Program-made: the position numbers and the translations under genes
In this document: positions 12,535-25,179 of the stretch, one piece after another
Layout of the letters: each line of letters opens with the position of its first letter
How positions within the stretch are numbered: the stretch's first letter is position 1
Notes under the pieces: generated by a model
Databases searched by the model: none
Seen by the model: the letters and a program-made list of their open reading frames with translations, nothing else
Told to the model about the DNA's origin: nothing
NCBI GenBank assembly: GCA_026874595.1
Contig: CM049307.1
Location: forward strand, 34,266,862-34,330,861
Reading direction: 5' to 3'
DNA length: 64,000 nt
Source of the DNA: Sipunculus nudus
Lineage: Eukaryota; Annelida; Sipuncula; Golfingiida; Sipunculidae

Positions 12535-13037
12535 GGGGTTATAGCACGATACGATCTGTTACTCTGAAAAAGAAAATTAAATAAAAATATTTCCTATGGA
12601 TTTAGCAAACCAATGTTCACATAATGTTGTATGTCGAAAGGCCTGTAATAAAAAATAACCATTCTGGAAAGCATGAAGCACCTGTAACATCAACAACTGA
12701 TAGTATTTGTCCAGAGAGAATTGAAGCATTAACAGCCCCGGTAGACATCTTGCATTTGGTGGCAGTCCTGTATAAGGCTTTAGGTCTGTGTACTATTATG
12801 TTCATATTTTAACTTCCTTGGTGCAAAATAGGGCTGAGAAGAGAACAGTAATGTTTTCTAGTGGTCAAATATACATTACACATAGATGTACTGAACATTA
12901 ATCAATGGATATATGTTAAATCTCACAGTTGTGTATGGAGTGTTATAATCACAGTTAACTGCAGTTGCAATCTAAGGACTCCACAATGCTTCAGTCACTG
13001 GAAAAAAAAGCAATTGAGGCGTTCATTCTTATGGGAT
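12535..13037. other. Spacer between 17-bp blocks, no gene seen
   Basis: Non-repetitive. Overlapping 62-codon frames on opposite strands (12617-12812) have no recognisable features. Confidence 0.5.
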
Positions 13038-13310
13038 AACATACAGTATTCTCTGATTTGCAGTTTACTCTGACATACAGTATACTCTGACATACAGTAT
13101 ACTCTTACGTACATTTTACTCTAACATACAGTATACTCTGACATACAGTGTACTCTGACATACAGTATATTCTGACATGCAGTTTACCCTGACATACAGT
13201 TTACCCTGACATACAGTATACTCTAACATACAGTTTATTCTTACATACAGAGACATACAGTTTACTTTGGCATATAGCTTACTCTGACATACGATTTACT
13301 CTAACGTAAA
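13038..13310. repeat. 17-bp tandem repeat array (block 2)
   Basis: About 16 copies of the same unit as block 1 in the same orientation, but more degenerate (TACCCTGACATACAG, ACTCTTACGTACA) and with a short deletion near 13250. The two blocks were probably one array split by the 575-bp hairpin-plus-spacer segment. Confidence 0.9.
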
Positions 13311-13868
13311 TAACAGGGCCCACTTGTCCTGGGATTGTACATTTCTATGCTGCCGTCGAAGCTGACTGGAAGAAGGGGAAATCGGCGTTTGTTGCCACAC
13401 CTTAAGGGTTTTTGCTCCTGCAGTGTAAAAATGGGATGGCTTCTTTTTACTTTAACAAACAAAACAGCTTACCCAAGCAATAACAGGAAAAACTGGCGAG
13501 ACTGGCTCACAGAGGTGTGCATAATTACCCAACAGCGCAGCTCGTACGTCGGCGTGTAATTGACTGTTCAGTCTGCGGCGCACGGCGTGAAGTGATGTAT
13601 CGTTGTCTTTGCAGAGCTCTCTCTGACTTTACTTGGACCAACATTCCCTAATGATGCATGGAAAATGGCCATTTCACATTTGAAGAGGCAATTCACGAGA
13701 AGGGCAGACCCCATGGTTATGAAAATACTCCGAGTCAGTTGCTTGAGAGAAGACCTTTCATGGGTGCCATCATCAGATAGTATACTCTGTTGAGCTGGTG
13801 AATCAGTAAATCATCGTCGGCTTCCGGTTAGCAAAACCGTGCAGAAATGACTCGATTGATCTCACCAA
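13311..13868. other. No gene recognised
   Basis: Moderately GC-rich sequence with a 74-codon plus frame (13335-13559) of no recognisable family. Confidence 0.4.
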
Positions 13869-14071
13869 CAGGGGCGGATCCAGGATTTAGAAAAAGGGGG
13901 GATCCAACCCATGAGGACTAATGAAAATCCTAAAAAAAAGGTCATCACGTCAGGAAAAGGGGGGGGGGTCCAGGCCGCAAAATTACGTCTAAAACCCTTA
14001 ATAAAGGTTGCTTCGGGTGAAAAAGGGGGGGTCCGGACCCCCTGGACCCCCCCCCCCTGGATCCGCTTCTG
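13869..14071 (-). mobile_element. GCGGATCC MITE, copy A (203 bp)
   Basis: Ends CAGGGGCGGATCCAGG (left) and, reverse-complemented, CAGAAGCGGATCCAGG (right), flanked by the perfect 5-bp direct repeat ACCAA (13864-13868 and 14072-14076). Interior rich in G and C runs. Non-autonomous. CAG..CTG termini and a 5-bp duplication suggest a hAT-like relative, but the superfamily is not proven. Confidence 0.85.
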
Positions 14072-16938
14072 ACCAAGTGTTTTACACGTGTACGTTGGAA
14101 CAAGTGTGCCGCAAAATCTCATTTTATATACATTAGTGTGTGTGTTTGCAGTCGGAAACGTGCCGTTTTAACATGCATTACTAGTAATTATGCGGTCTTC
14201 GTGTAACCTTGCAACCAAGGGTGACTAAAATGTTAGTTTTATCTCATTGTACATTTTTGTCACCAACCCACCTATGCACTCGGTTAGATTTCTAAGCTCC
14301 ATACGAGATGTTTCTGTAAAAGGAAGAAGCTCTATAATAATCTCTGGTATATCAATTTATTTAGACCCAGTCAGGTAATGGTAAGCTAATACGCATATAT
14401 ATTTTCAGTTTAAACACGTGAAATCCCTTAATAATACAGAAATATAGTACAAAAAGTCATGTCGTTATAAGCACATTCTCACTGCTCATGTCGTGGCGAC
14501 TGTGAGCGGTATTGCCCGTGTCTTAATTCTCCAAGCAAAACACTATAAATTACTGAGGTAAAAAGCACTTCCTGTTGCCAATATGTAGCAGTTATATTCC
14601 TCATACGAAACTTATATAATACTGCAAAAATTAAATGCTTTAAAGTCCACAGGTATGATAACACAGCTCCCTTTCCAGAAAATGCGATCGTATCGTTTTC
14701 AAGCACCACTTAGCTGTATATATGAAAAGATGTCGACCCATCATTAGTGTCATTCCCGCAGCTGTGTATGAAATTTTCACTAAATATTACACATATACTT
14801 TTGTTGAAAGTAAGCTGCATGGTCATTAAATATATATTACATAGTCTAAGTATTTATTACTTGTATAACTCATGACAGTATGTTCAGCCCTGAAGTACAG
14901 CCGTGTTACATACCATCAGATAATTAACAGTGTTTATCAAGCTTACCTTATCCCTGACACTTTTACGTGTAAAGAAAACCAGTCCCACTATTTCTTTAGA
15001 CTATTCATTGGCACTTTTTGCAATATATTAAGCAGTAATCGCAGCCATGGCATGATATACGTCCGGACTATTCGTTTCTTATAACATATCTCAGCATGAA
15101 TTAGAATAATCTTTTATGTCTTCCATCACTGGCATAAGCAAAAATGCATAAGCAAAATGTTCACAGGTGAGAGTTCTGTTCTTGGGTCCTTGTCTTGTGA
15201 ACGATTTCTTGTTATACATGTCGTATTGGCGTAGGTTATATGTAGATTTATTGATGGTATTACACTACTGATGCAGACTTATTCATATATTTTCCTTACC
15301 CCTGTAAGCCAGCATTGGTTGACCAAACAGTATTGGACAAGACGTTAAAAAACATAACGCCTCAAGCAAAACACCACGGGTAAAGGGCCAGAGTATGTTT
15401 TTTTAATGGGTGACTTCTTGTGTCAGCTGCAGAAAATATAGTTTGACTAATTTTACTTTGGAATTTATTATACCAATTCTGATTGATACAAGCTCAACCT
15501 ATATCCATAGAACAAAGAAAATCGCAATTCATTAACAAATCCATGTTTATCCATGTTTAAATAAACTATAGAACGGACGGCAGTTAAGTATATATATTGT
15601 TAACTGAAGCTTAAAGAGATAATTTTACTTATAATAGAAGCCATACACAGATAACAGAAATATCTCTTGAAAATCTTGTTTAGTCATACACAGTTTTGTT
15701 TCTATTGACAATTGCAGTATGCAGATTAGTCACGATACTCATGAAAAGCTAGCCATTAAAACCTACGCCTGATGTCAGTATCCGCTAATTAATGAGCATG
15801 TTTAGGCTGCGGAGGCGGCTGTACTGGAGATGGGTGTATTCAAGGTCATGTACGTCACATAGGCAGGTTCGTTTTGATTCTGTTTCTTTGGAGGAAGAGA
15901 ATTAAGAATCATATTTCTAACGAAAAATGTTATATTAGTATATTACGAATTTCTCGGATTTGAAGATAATAGGAGACTAAAGGACAAGTTTTAACAAAGA
16001 ACAGGAAATCCAGCTCTCTCTGATAATATAAAATGATACAAATTATTATAATATAATATAATAAATTATAATATAATATTACAAAATAAAGTGTGCTATA
16101 GTATAGTATAGTATAGTATTGTATTGTATTGTATTGTATTAAATTGTATAGTATAGTATAGAAAGGCAATACAGTGTAAGGCTGAGAGAAAAATTGTAAC
16201 AAAATGTAATACATGAGACAATGCGTGAGAAAGGGGGAACTACTACTATTGCCAACAAGACACACAGGACTAATGCCCAATTCCATTTTCTTAAGTTGTT
16301 TATCTTTATGAATAAAAGGTTTCCTGAAAATTTCATTAAATGAACCTTTTAATTATCTCATTTAGCCTGCCAACCACGTAAGAATTCCCTTCAGATCTCA
16401 TTTATTTTCTTCCTGAAATTAGACACCTGTCTCCTGTTAAATGAGAAGCTTTCATCTTAAGCTATTTTTATTTCGAGTCTATAGGATAATTGTCTCACTT
16501 TCGCCAAAACAAAAGCTCAATGAAGATACCGAACTAGTTTCTGTAGCTTACTTTTTTAAAGTAATTTCCTCAGACAATTATTCCTGCATCTTTTTAACCA
16601 GAATAAGAAGTTAATTGATTCCTCTCTTTTCTTGGTTTGAGATTGTCATTGAAAATTTATGTAATTAAAACAAACGCTTAAATCCGAGTAGGACGTGAAG
16701 TGAATGCAGGTTCATTCTAATAAAGCCATGCATACCAAGTAAAAATTTGGAATACAGCAAAGCCGGTTAAATACCTCCAAAATGTGACGTCTAGTGACCT
16801 TATTTTATTCAAAATCTGATTATAATCAAGTATATAGAAAGTAACAGAAATTAATCATTTAAAGGAATATTATATATTATTTTATGAATAACCCGGAATA
16901 TGCTCTGTCGAACGCATGAACATTATATTATTATCCGA
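14072..16938. other. No gene recognised
   Basis: AT-rich, with short frames at 14479-14709 and 14872-15084 lacking domains. A low-complexity TATAG/TATTG stretch (16030-16165) makes an artefactual hydrophobic minus frame. Confidence 0.5.
16085..16165. repeat. TATAG / TATTG pentanucleotide low-complexity tract
   Basis: Runs of GTATA, then GTATT, then GTATA units, preceded by AT-rich TAATA repeats from 16040. Confidence 0.85.
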
Positions 16939-17119
16939 CTATTAAGTGGCTGATCGACGGGTGGGTTTCTTTGGAGCCCTAACAACCTTTTTTAAGGGTT
17001 TTAAACCATATTCCGGCTTGACTCCTCCCTCTCTAGACCTAGAACGGCTTTTTGGGTGGTCATATATTAGTCCTCTTTGGTTGGATCCTCCCCTTTCGAA
17101 AATCCATGATCCGCTCCTG
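16939..17119 (+). mobile_element. GCGGATCC MITE, copy D (decayed)
   Basis: The right end (GATCCTCCCCTTTCG... CATGATCCGCTCCTG) matches the ends of copies A and C. The interior keeps the same order of AGGGTTTTA and GGTTGGATCC blocks. The left terminus is degraded (GTGGCTGATCGACGG) and no clean target duplication is visible. Confidence 0.55.
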
Positions 17120-19759
17120 GACTGGGCATTTCATCAACAAGATACTGGACTTCGGTCCAGACGACTAAACGATAGTTACCAAATCCGAATCAAACCCGTA
17201 TAAGGGGGGGAGGCCTTTTTCGTGGATGGCCTTTCTTAAGTCCACTCGAGTGCAAAATCATTGATTACAATCTTTCTTGGGAATTCCATAGCTGTCGAAC
17301 ATTCTGTAGGCTGTTCTCAATTATCGCCCACTTCTCCCATGTTTGCTAATTTGCTTATTTTCTCAATATGGGATTTTCAAAAACCGATTTTGGTTAGTAT
17401 AAATATTAGGTGATAGAGTTGCACCTGACATTTAGCTATGACATTGACCTAATTTCCAAGGCCGTACAGTCCATAGCCAATCCTCCATTATCGCCAACTA
17501 TTGTCAATGTTTGCTCAAGATATCATCTATGGCTGATTATCAAAAACTTTTTTTATTTTTGACCGAGACCGCATTCCCAAGGAAGTGCACTCGATCTGTA
17601 GCCGGTATGTCCCATTATCGATCGGTTCTGTTCGTAAGCGTTAGCTCTCCAGTGCGGCTCATGGGTGTGCAAACCGGGTAGCAAGGGGAAGACCCCCCCC
17701 CCCCCACCCCGCCCTTCCTGATAAAAAAGAAGGGGAGGGGGTAGTATAACTTACCCCCCCCCCCCTTTATTTGTCAGTCAAATATCTAAATTGTGTAAAA
17801 TAAGTCAAATAAAATAATAAAAGTTTTTTTTTATTTTCCATACAATGGAAGGGGCTTGCTCTCCCTAACAATTTTCTGCTGGTCAGGGTAATAATCAAAG
17901 GTAATTAACTTGCACCTGATATTGATTTTGGATTTTCATTAAATTTTCAAGCTTCTCCGCCTATCCAGGCTATCGCTACTGTAATGTTCACTCCTTGTTA
18001 TGATTGCAGGCACCCAGTAGGAGTTATATTTACCTGGCCCATCTGTGGAATGGGAAGAAATTGATAAGACGCGCTAACCGGGAAGTTTCAAACTGCCAGC
18101 GCGTGTGCTATCTACCAAGTACGTATAAAGATTCTCTTAATCCTTTTCTTTGAGGTGTCGCCCTAGTTTCGATGGAGGTCGAAGGTCAGTTCAGAAGTAG
18201 TGTTATACAGCTGAGAACGTGGTCTTCATAAAAATAAACAAGTGACCGATTGATCATGACGCTCAGCGGACATTCATGAAATTTCAATAACCTAACATTC
18301 AAAACAGGAATTTAATCATCGGAAAAGCAAATTGAAATTAGCATTAGATATGATCTCGACCAAATTCAACAAGGGGTTTTCCTTAGTGATGGTTACACGT
18401 TTGTGAACACTGAATCTAATTATGAATGGTCTGTTCACGTTACACAAGAGAAGAATAAGATCAAGGTCATCAGTTTTAAAACTCCTCTTAGAACTCGGTC
18501 AAATGTGAGTAAAAAAATATAAGTTATCTCATTTACAAGATATTCTATAGATGATGATGAACTATAATTTAACTAATTTGATTTTCTATATCAAAGTCAT
18601 GGTCAGCAGTCGGTAACATGTCAAAGAGCATTGAGAAAACAACGTTTGTCCTAAATTTGAGGGAAAATCTTCAGCACTTCAAATATTAAATAAATCCCAA
18701 TTATTCTAGCTTTGAGCAGATTTGACCTTGAGAGGTCCTACAGAAGTTGCACGCAGAGCGGACCGGACCGAATCGGACTCGTTTCTCCTGGTACTCTCTT
18801 ATGCCTCCAGCCAGCAAATTAATTAAAACTATTTTAGCATTATTTTTTTAACGAGTTTATTAAGAAAAACTTCCATTTACATATTCAGCATAGATTCCGG
18901 CAGATAGGATCCATACTATACAAAATAAACTGAATCAAGCATGCACTGAATCAAGGCATCTATCTTCATTGCCATATAAAGTTTTTATTTCTTACATAGT
19001 TATTTACATAAGCTTCAAGCCTGTTACACAAGGTTCTTCGTTTTACATCTTACTTATGATTTTGTTATTATAAATTGACAAAGCTGTTACTGATATCGTT
19101 TATGATTGTTTAACAAATATCTGTTTAACAAACCAATCATATAATATCTTTGTCGTTAATATATTAATATTTAACTACTTACCTTTCATAACAAATTAGA
19201 TAACCTTGGATGATTGTATTAAGCCTCTAAACAATTAAATGTGTTTTACAATTGTTTTAAACACTTTTCATGATTACACATTCACATGGCCATATTTGTT
19301 CTTTAAGGATGGTATTACTTCATCAGCCGTGATGAACTCATTTTGGCATTATTTTAGCATAAATAGAGTAAAGGAAAACTTATAATTAATGAAAAAGCTA
19401 TCGAAAAGTTGAAGACAACTAATACCTCAAGTGGCCTATGAATACATTTTATATAAGGAAAACTATATTTACTATTTTTTTATGCAGAACGAAACCAATT
19501 CATCGATTTAGTGAAAGACTAGTTGAGCATTTGTTTTGTACATTTTCCCCAAAACTAGATGATTTATCAAGTGTCAGCAGATTTCAAATTATCAGAGATA
19601 ATGATTTCCGGGGTAAAAGCTACATTGAAAATTATACCTGGACATATACAAATGTGGAATTATATAAAGATATTTTATGTACAGGAACTTCACCAGTCAT
19701 GAAAGATAAGGGATTTATATGTTACAAAGTTTATGCATCAACATGATTATGTACAGTGT

Positions 19760-19815
<56 letters not shown>

Positions 19816-20221
19816 AGTGTGTGTGTGTCTTTCATTTAAGTACCTAAGTACCTTTATGGTATTTTACAATAATGTATTTGGTCACCATACAGTCTGAACA
19901 CGTAGCACTAAATAAAGTTTCCTACATATTTATTTTCCTACATATTAAATTTCCTTCTCTGAATTTGTAATTCTCAAATATGAACGCCTTTCTAGTGATT
20001 TGTAGAGGTACGATCATTGATCAGTGATAACCTCCCGATCCTGGCTAGTCCTTAAACCACCGAAAACAGAGCAGACTCAAGCAGACCTGACTGGAGTACT
20101 CGGGGACCATTCCCGAATTATCATTTTTATATGGCCATGATCGCTCAGGACTCTTTGTCTTGTCTCGTACGGCCTGTGTAAGTCTATGGGTTGGGATGGT
20201 TTTGCTTGGAAACTTTTATAT
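17120..20221. other. No gene recognised
   Basis: Contains C-runs at ~17692 and ~17754, and a 102-codon plus frame (19438-19746) with no domain I know and AT-driven codon use. The latter could be a decayed exon or chance. Confidence 0.4.
19763..19812. repeat. (TA)n(GT)n microsatellite
   Basis: About 25 TA dinucleotides followed by a short GT run to ~19829. Confidence 0.95.
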
Positions 20222-20224
20222 TCA

Positions 20225-20650
20225 ACTAGACGCTTTGGATAAAACACAAAACGTTTATGTACGTTTTAAAATATGACCATTGGAAGGAATACGTTTATGT
20301 TCTTTTAAGAATATGACTATTGGAAGAAAAAAGTTTATGTAATTTTAAGAATATGGCCATTGGAAGAAAAAAAAAATCATGTTATTTTAAGAATATGACC
20401 ATTTGAAGAAAAAAGTTATGTAATTTTAAGAATATGACAATTGAAAGAAAAAAGTTTATGTAGTTTTAAGAATATGACTATTGGAAGAAAAAAGTTTATG
20501 TAATTTTAAGAATATGACTATTGGAAGAAAAAGGTTTATGTAATTTTAAGAATATGACTATTGGAAGAAAAAAAGTTTATGTCATTTTAAGAATATGACC
20601 ATTGGAAGAAATATGACTATGTACTTATAAGAATATGAACATTGAAAGTA
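20225..20650. repeat. ~40-bp tandem repeat array
   Basis: Ten or so units of GAATATGACTATTGGAAGAA followed by AAAGTTTATGTAATTTTAA, differing by a few substitutions and A-run length changes. Confidence 0.93.
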
Positions 20651-21414
20651 AAGCTTACGGCAACCAAAAAGATATTTGCTTTGCATTACTACTGAGTCAA
20701 GTATAGGACTCAGTTTTAGTATTGCTTCTGTTACTTTGTCCTGGTACTATTAAATGAAGGAACGTTGACGCTTTTGTATGCTTGATATAAAGACTAGCCG
20801 GAGATATGACATTATCACATTTCCCACCTTAGACGTGTTTTTACTTGATGTATGTAATTTCACACCCCGCCACTGTCTCGCAGTCAGTCTTCTGTTACCA
20901 TTACACCAATATTTATTCCCGATTCGATCAAACTACTCTGTTGGGAAGTCCCAATGCCGAATATCGTATTCTCTATGCCTCTAGGATGGGCTGTGTCATG
21001 CAGATGGTATTTGACACCCTATTTTTATACACATCTAGCGTTCCCATGAGTAGTGGATCGCATGCCATATCACATGATATCAGTACTGAAAACAATGCCA
21101 TAATTTTCAAGTGTGATCTCAGTCTGAATGTATGGGATACTTTATGCTGAATATAGTCTGTACATATAGAATATAGAACAAACTGGCATAAATCATAGTC
21201 CTTTTCAAGGCTCAAAGAATAACCTTTCCCTAAATGTTAAAGTCACTTATTAGGGAATTTTTGTATTCATTCTAAACAAGCTAAATAATCTTATAGAAAA
21301 TTACTGTGTGCGGAGACCAAAATTTTATTGGGGAGAGTGTTGTGAAATGCAAAACCACTTCTCCAAAAGTGTGATCAGTTGTTTGACATGAAAACAATGA
21401 TAAGAATATATTAT
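20651..21414. other. No gene recognised
   Basis: Overlapping plus frames 20778-20984 and 20845-21150 and a minus frame 20973-21215 show no family signature; all lie in moderately balanced composition, so an unrecognised exon cannot be excluded. Confidence 0.35.
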
Positions 21415-21485
21415 CAGGGGCGGATCCAGGATTTTTTTAAAGGGGGGGGGGGGCAGTACTGAATGTAGGTATGACGTATATCACA

Positions 21486-21539
<54 letters not shown>

Positions 21540-23709
21540 CGAGAAACACAGGGATAATAATATGACTCACAGAGAGCGGAAAGCTGATAGGAAAACTAGG
21601 TTCTTTCTACAATTACTCAGTTATACTGAAATTTGCATTAGCTGAATTTTTTCAGTATTTTTTATTTCATTTCTTATGTTAACACCAGGATAAAAGAGAA
21701 ACCACACACTTTAACAATTGCTTGTATGGGTCTTGTATAATTTAATTAAAATATACTGCTTTATACAAAATACAACTGTCAGAACCTTCATTTAATTCTG
21801 CACACCAAGAATGGTGTCGTAATGACATTTTGACGACTGAAATTATTTCCCTGTATAAAATCCTAATTTTTATCACTATGGCTCCTGATGGCTCATGATG
21901 TAGTAAGTCTTCTGCTGTATCTTTCTAATAAATGACTTTTATAAGAAATAAAGTAGTTTTAAGTCAAAATTATGAAAAAAACTGAATCGATTGTCATTAC
22001 AAATAAGAACTAAACATTAAAAAAAGTAACGAACATTTTACTTGGCTGTGCGAACATTCATATGCTTTTCTGCATACAAAAATAGTGGATTTACCTGCCC
22101 TATATAAGACAGAAGCAAATTAGGGAATGGAAGAGTTTGACTGGTATGTAGCATCTGTGTTCAGCTAGCACACGTGGAAGCCCTGCAGGCCTACCCAGTC
22201 AGCAGGGGGGGCCCCATATGAATCATACCTAATCGACTGGCTGCCTCCTTTCCTTGCCTCTCCTCCCCCACTCCCCCTCCCCCTTCCAATTCAATAATGG
22301 CCATAAGGTTATTTAATCTATGAACTATTTATTTCAATATGCTCTAACTTTCTAGTTTTATAATGGCTGAAATACCAATAACATTTGTTAAAAATTTAGA
22401 ATCTGTTAGTCGAAATCCTAATGTGTATAGAAAATGAAAATGACATAAAAATGCCATCAGAAAGAAATTATGGCATTAACATATTGTCCTCGAATTTATT
22501 TTGTCAAGTTTTCATTATGCTAGTACCTTCTTAAATAATAAAGAATCTTACAGTGGCTGATGCATACACTTAGAACTATAGATATTATTTGTGAGAATAT
22601 TTATGTAAGTTTTGAAGAAAAGGCTGGAGTGGGTTTTAAGTGATAATTTAGAAGAAATGAGTAAGGTGTGGTGTGAAAACTTGTATACATGTCAAACTTG
22701 CATGTCAAATTTGAATTGAAAAAAAGGCTTTCACAGACTTGGGATTTGTGCCAAGTTAACAGTGTGGAATTTACAGCACCTGGGGGGGGGGGGGGCTCGG
22801 CCTTTTCGTCAGAAAACACTAATGCTAATAAGAACACTTGAATAATAATAATAATAGGAAAAAAACAATGTGTATTTACAATCCAAATTGTAAATGAAGG
22901 CCAGGACCTGTATTTCAGCAACACATTGGCTCTTGGGTTTACTATCGAGAATTGTCATGTCAGCCCAGTTATGCATAAAACTTGCACAGCAACATATTTT
23001 CAGCTTGCCCTGTGGAGCGACAATTGTTTGAAATGATTTTATAGCCTTAATGTGGTCTCCATTTGCCTACTATGGTACTGTGCCTCTTAACGAACATCTG
23101 ACTACACAGAGGCCGGTTGTATTAGGTTGCTGAACCTCAGATGACCATCAGTCAGCTGAGCTAAAAAATCATAAAATGAAAATAAATCAAATTCTTATAT
23201 CTAAATAGAGACTGTTAGGAACACTATGATTTTACCTTACTTGGTCACCGGCTGAATCATAAGATTTGGCCAGAAATGGGAAATCTTTTGCTTTTTGCTG
23301 ATATGTCGCAACTGCCAGCAAGCCAGTTCATGAATAGCAAAGATGGGCCTACTAAAAGATCTGGGTATTGTCACATTGAGGGAAGGTCAAGTGTCTCAAG
23401 GCCTGGCTGGTCTCAGCATCACAGGCTCACAACCTGACAGGTCCTGGCCTGACCAGTGACAGGATGATTAATTAATATATACTCATGAAATAGATTTAGA
23501 TACAAGTGTTGGACAGTGAAGGGAACACAGGAACCCTCCCAGCTTGTCTAATTGATACAGTATAATGTATCCCACAGAGTTCACAATATCAAATTCTATA
23601 GTGATGTCTGGTCTTATGCTTGCTAATTAAATGAAGGGTCCTCTCAAACCAAAATAGGGGTTGGGGGCGGCCCGGCTGCCCCCCCCCCCCCCCGGTGGAT
23701 CCGCCACTG
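21415..23709. mobile_element. 2.3 kb element with GCGGATCC MITE-type ends (copy B)
   Basis: Starts CAGGGGCGGATCCAGG, identical to copy A's left end, and ends with the complement of CAGTGGCGGATCCACC. It is flanked by the perfect 5-bp repeat ATTAT (21410-21414, 23710-23714). Long G-runs lie near both termini and at 22784. The interior includes a (TA)n array and no transposase frame, so this is either a larger non-autonomous relative or two MITE ends that happen to bracket unrelated DNA. Confidence 0.6.
21486..21534. repeat. (TA)n microsatellite
   Basis: About 24 TA dinucleotides just inside the left end of the 2.3 kb element. Confidence 0.95.
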
Positions 23710-23714
23710 ATTAT

Positions 23715-24708
23715 AATGAACTTGGTACCATTTATTTAAACACATTCAACACATTAACACTAACAACAATATATTATCTAGAGTCAGATTTCTGCTCCCA
23801 GTTTTAACATGAATTCCATCTGTCGTTAAACTAAAATATGTCAAGGCTATCAGATACACGGGGATTAACGTCTCTGACGCGCGTAAAAATGATCGGGGCG
23901 TTCCAAATGCATATTTATGGAATTGTGGAGTGCCGTCCTTTAACATCAAGTTCTATATAAAGCAGGCTTCAGTGTTTTAAAATTAGTCGGATCTAAGAAC
24001 GGACCCATTGGACGCTCCAAAGTCCATAAACCTTTAAAATATCTTACACTGGACTCTCCATAACTGCCGAAACATTTAAAATCTTGGATATGCTACTTTG
24101 GACATCCGGAATTAAAAAAAAAGAAGTAAGGGTAGAATTATACAGTCCTTTAGTACAATCCCGTATTCAAGTGTAAGGGGAAAAGTTATTCAATGCTAAC
24201 ACGTCTCTGACCAGGGTTTTGTCAGCCACATCTTCTGAAATATCTTTAAAATTAAGTCGCCATGATCAAGTTATCTAAAAAAAGACATAGCACTTCTGGA
24301 GTAAAATCATGCATTTTGGCAGAGCTACTACTCCCTTAGAGAGTCAACAGCAGAACGGACCATCTCAACAGAACCTCTGACATTCACTTTTATACTTCAT
24401 TGTATCCCCAGGCTAAAGGTCGGGGCTATTGTGATTTCAGCACGGCTCCGCCACCGCAGCTGACAATCCTTATAAGCGAGATAACAATTCCTTAAATATA
24501 TAATGAAAAGCTGGATTTTTTGGTCTAAAAATCATGTTGACTGAAGATCTTTGATAGCTTTGACTGGGGGTTCCATATGTAAACCTTTTATTGTTTTTGT
24601 TCCTCTAATAATACCATCATTGCCACATAATAAAAAACAAAGGCGTCAATTTATCTGGGATGACTTGCAGGCCTTGGAGGGTAATCAAAGTTGGAACAAC
24701 TTTTTTAT

Positions 24709-24711
<3 letters not shown>
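23715..24711. other. No gene recognised
   Basis: Plain sequence; a 67-codon minus frame (23746-23949) lacks recognisable features. Confidence 0.45.

Positions 24712-24745
<34 letters not shown>
24712..24745. repeat. (TA)n microsatellite
   Basis: About 17 TA dinucleotides abutting the SINE-like sequence at 24746, a common arrangement at the 3' tail of a retroposon. Confidence 0.95.
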
Positions 24746-24749
<4 letters not shown>

Positions 24750-25108
24750 CGAATTCAAATTTGCTCTTGGATAAATATCGGGCCGAACCGGTATTCGAAC
24801 CCATATCGGTCGCTGTCTGGCGTTCCGACCGCTTCGCCAGAAAGCAAGCTTCACTATCGAGACAGTTCGGTCCGCGTTTATGTCACCCCGTAACACACAC
24901 CCTGCTATCAGAAGAAGACTAACTATCCCAGGAGTCACACTTATGGTGAACTAGCTAGCCGGCGACAATTGCTCAATTACTTCAGACCACCATTCCCCGG
25001 GCCACAAAGTTTTCCGTCATCCTGGACGAGCCCCTATATTGTTACGAAATCAAATTTGCTCAGGAGAAAATATCGGGCCTATCCAAGATTAAAACCCATA
25101 TCGGGATT
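24746..25108 (-). mobile_element. tRNA-derived SINE with partial tandem second copy
   Basis: On the minus strand, TGGCGAAGCGG (24829-24839) resembles a pol III A box and GGTTCGAATAC (24791-24801) a B box, at tRNA-like spacing. The segment starting GTTACGAATTCAAATTTGCTC (24746) recurs at 25041 with the same downstream ATATCGGGCC and CCCATATCGG words, offset 295 bp. This is a head-to-tail duplication in which the second copy is truncated and its B box decayed. The pol III origin is inferred from the boxes. Confidence 0.65.
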
Positions 25109-25179
25109 AACAAAATAGTTCAGTATATCCCAGTCCTAGACCTCCAAGTTATCATGCACTCTCGGAATTTCCTCATATT

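Noticed and set aside
13862-14122. Proline/tryptophan-rich frames at 13862, 16946 and 41206
   Set aside because: All three coincide with copies of the GCGGATCC MITE and read its G/C runs; similarity among them is DNA-level.
19438-19746. 102-codon frame as a host exon
   Set aside because: No splice sites in convincing positions, no family signature and strong AT bias; left as unassigned.
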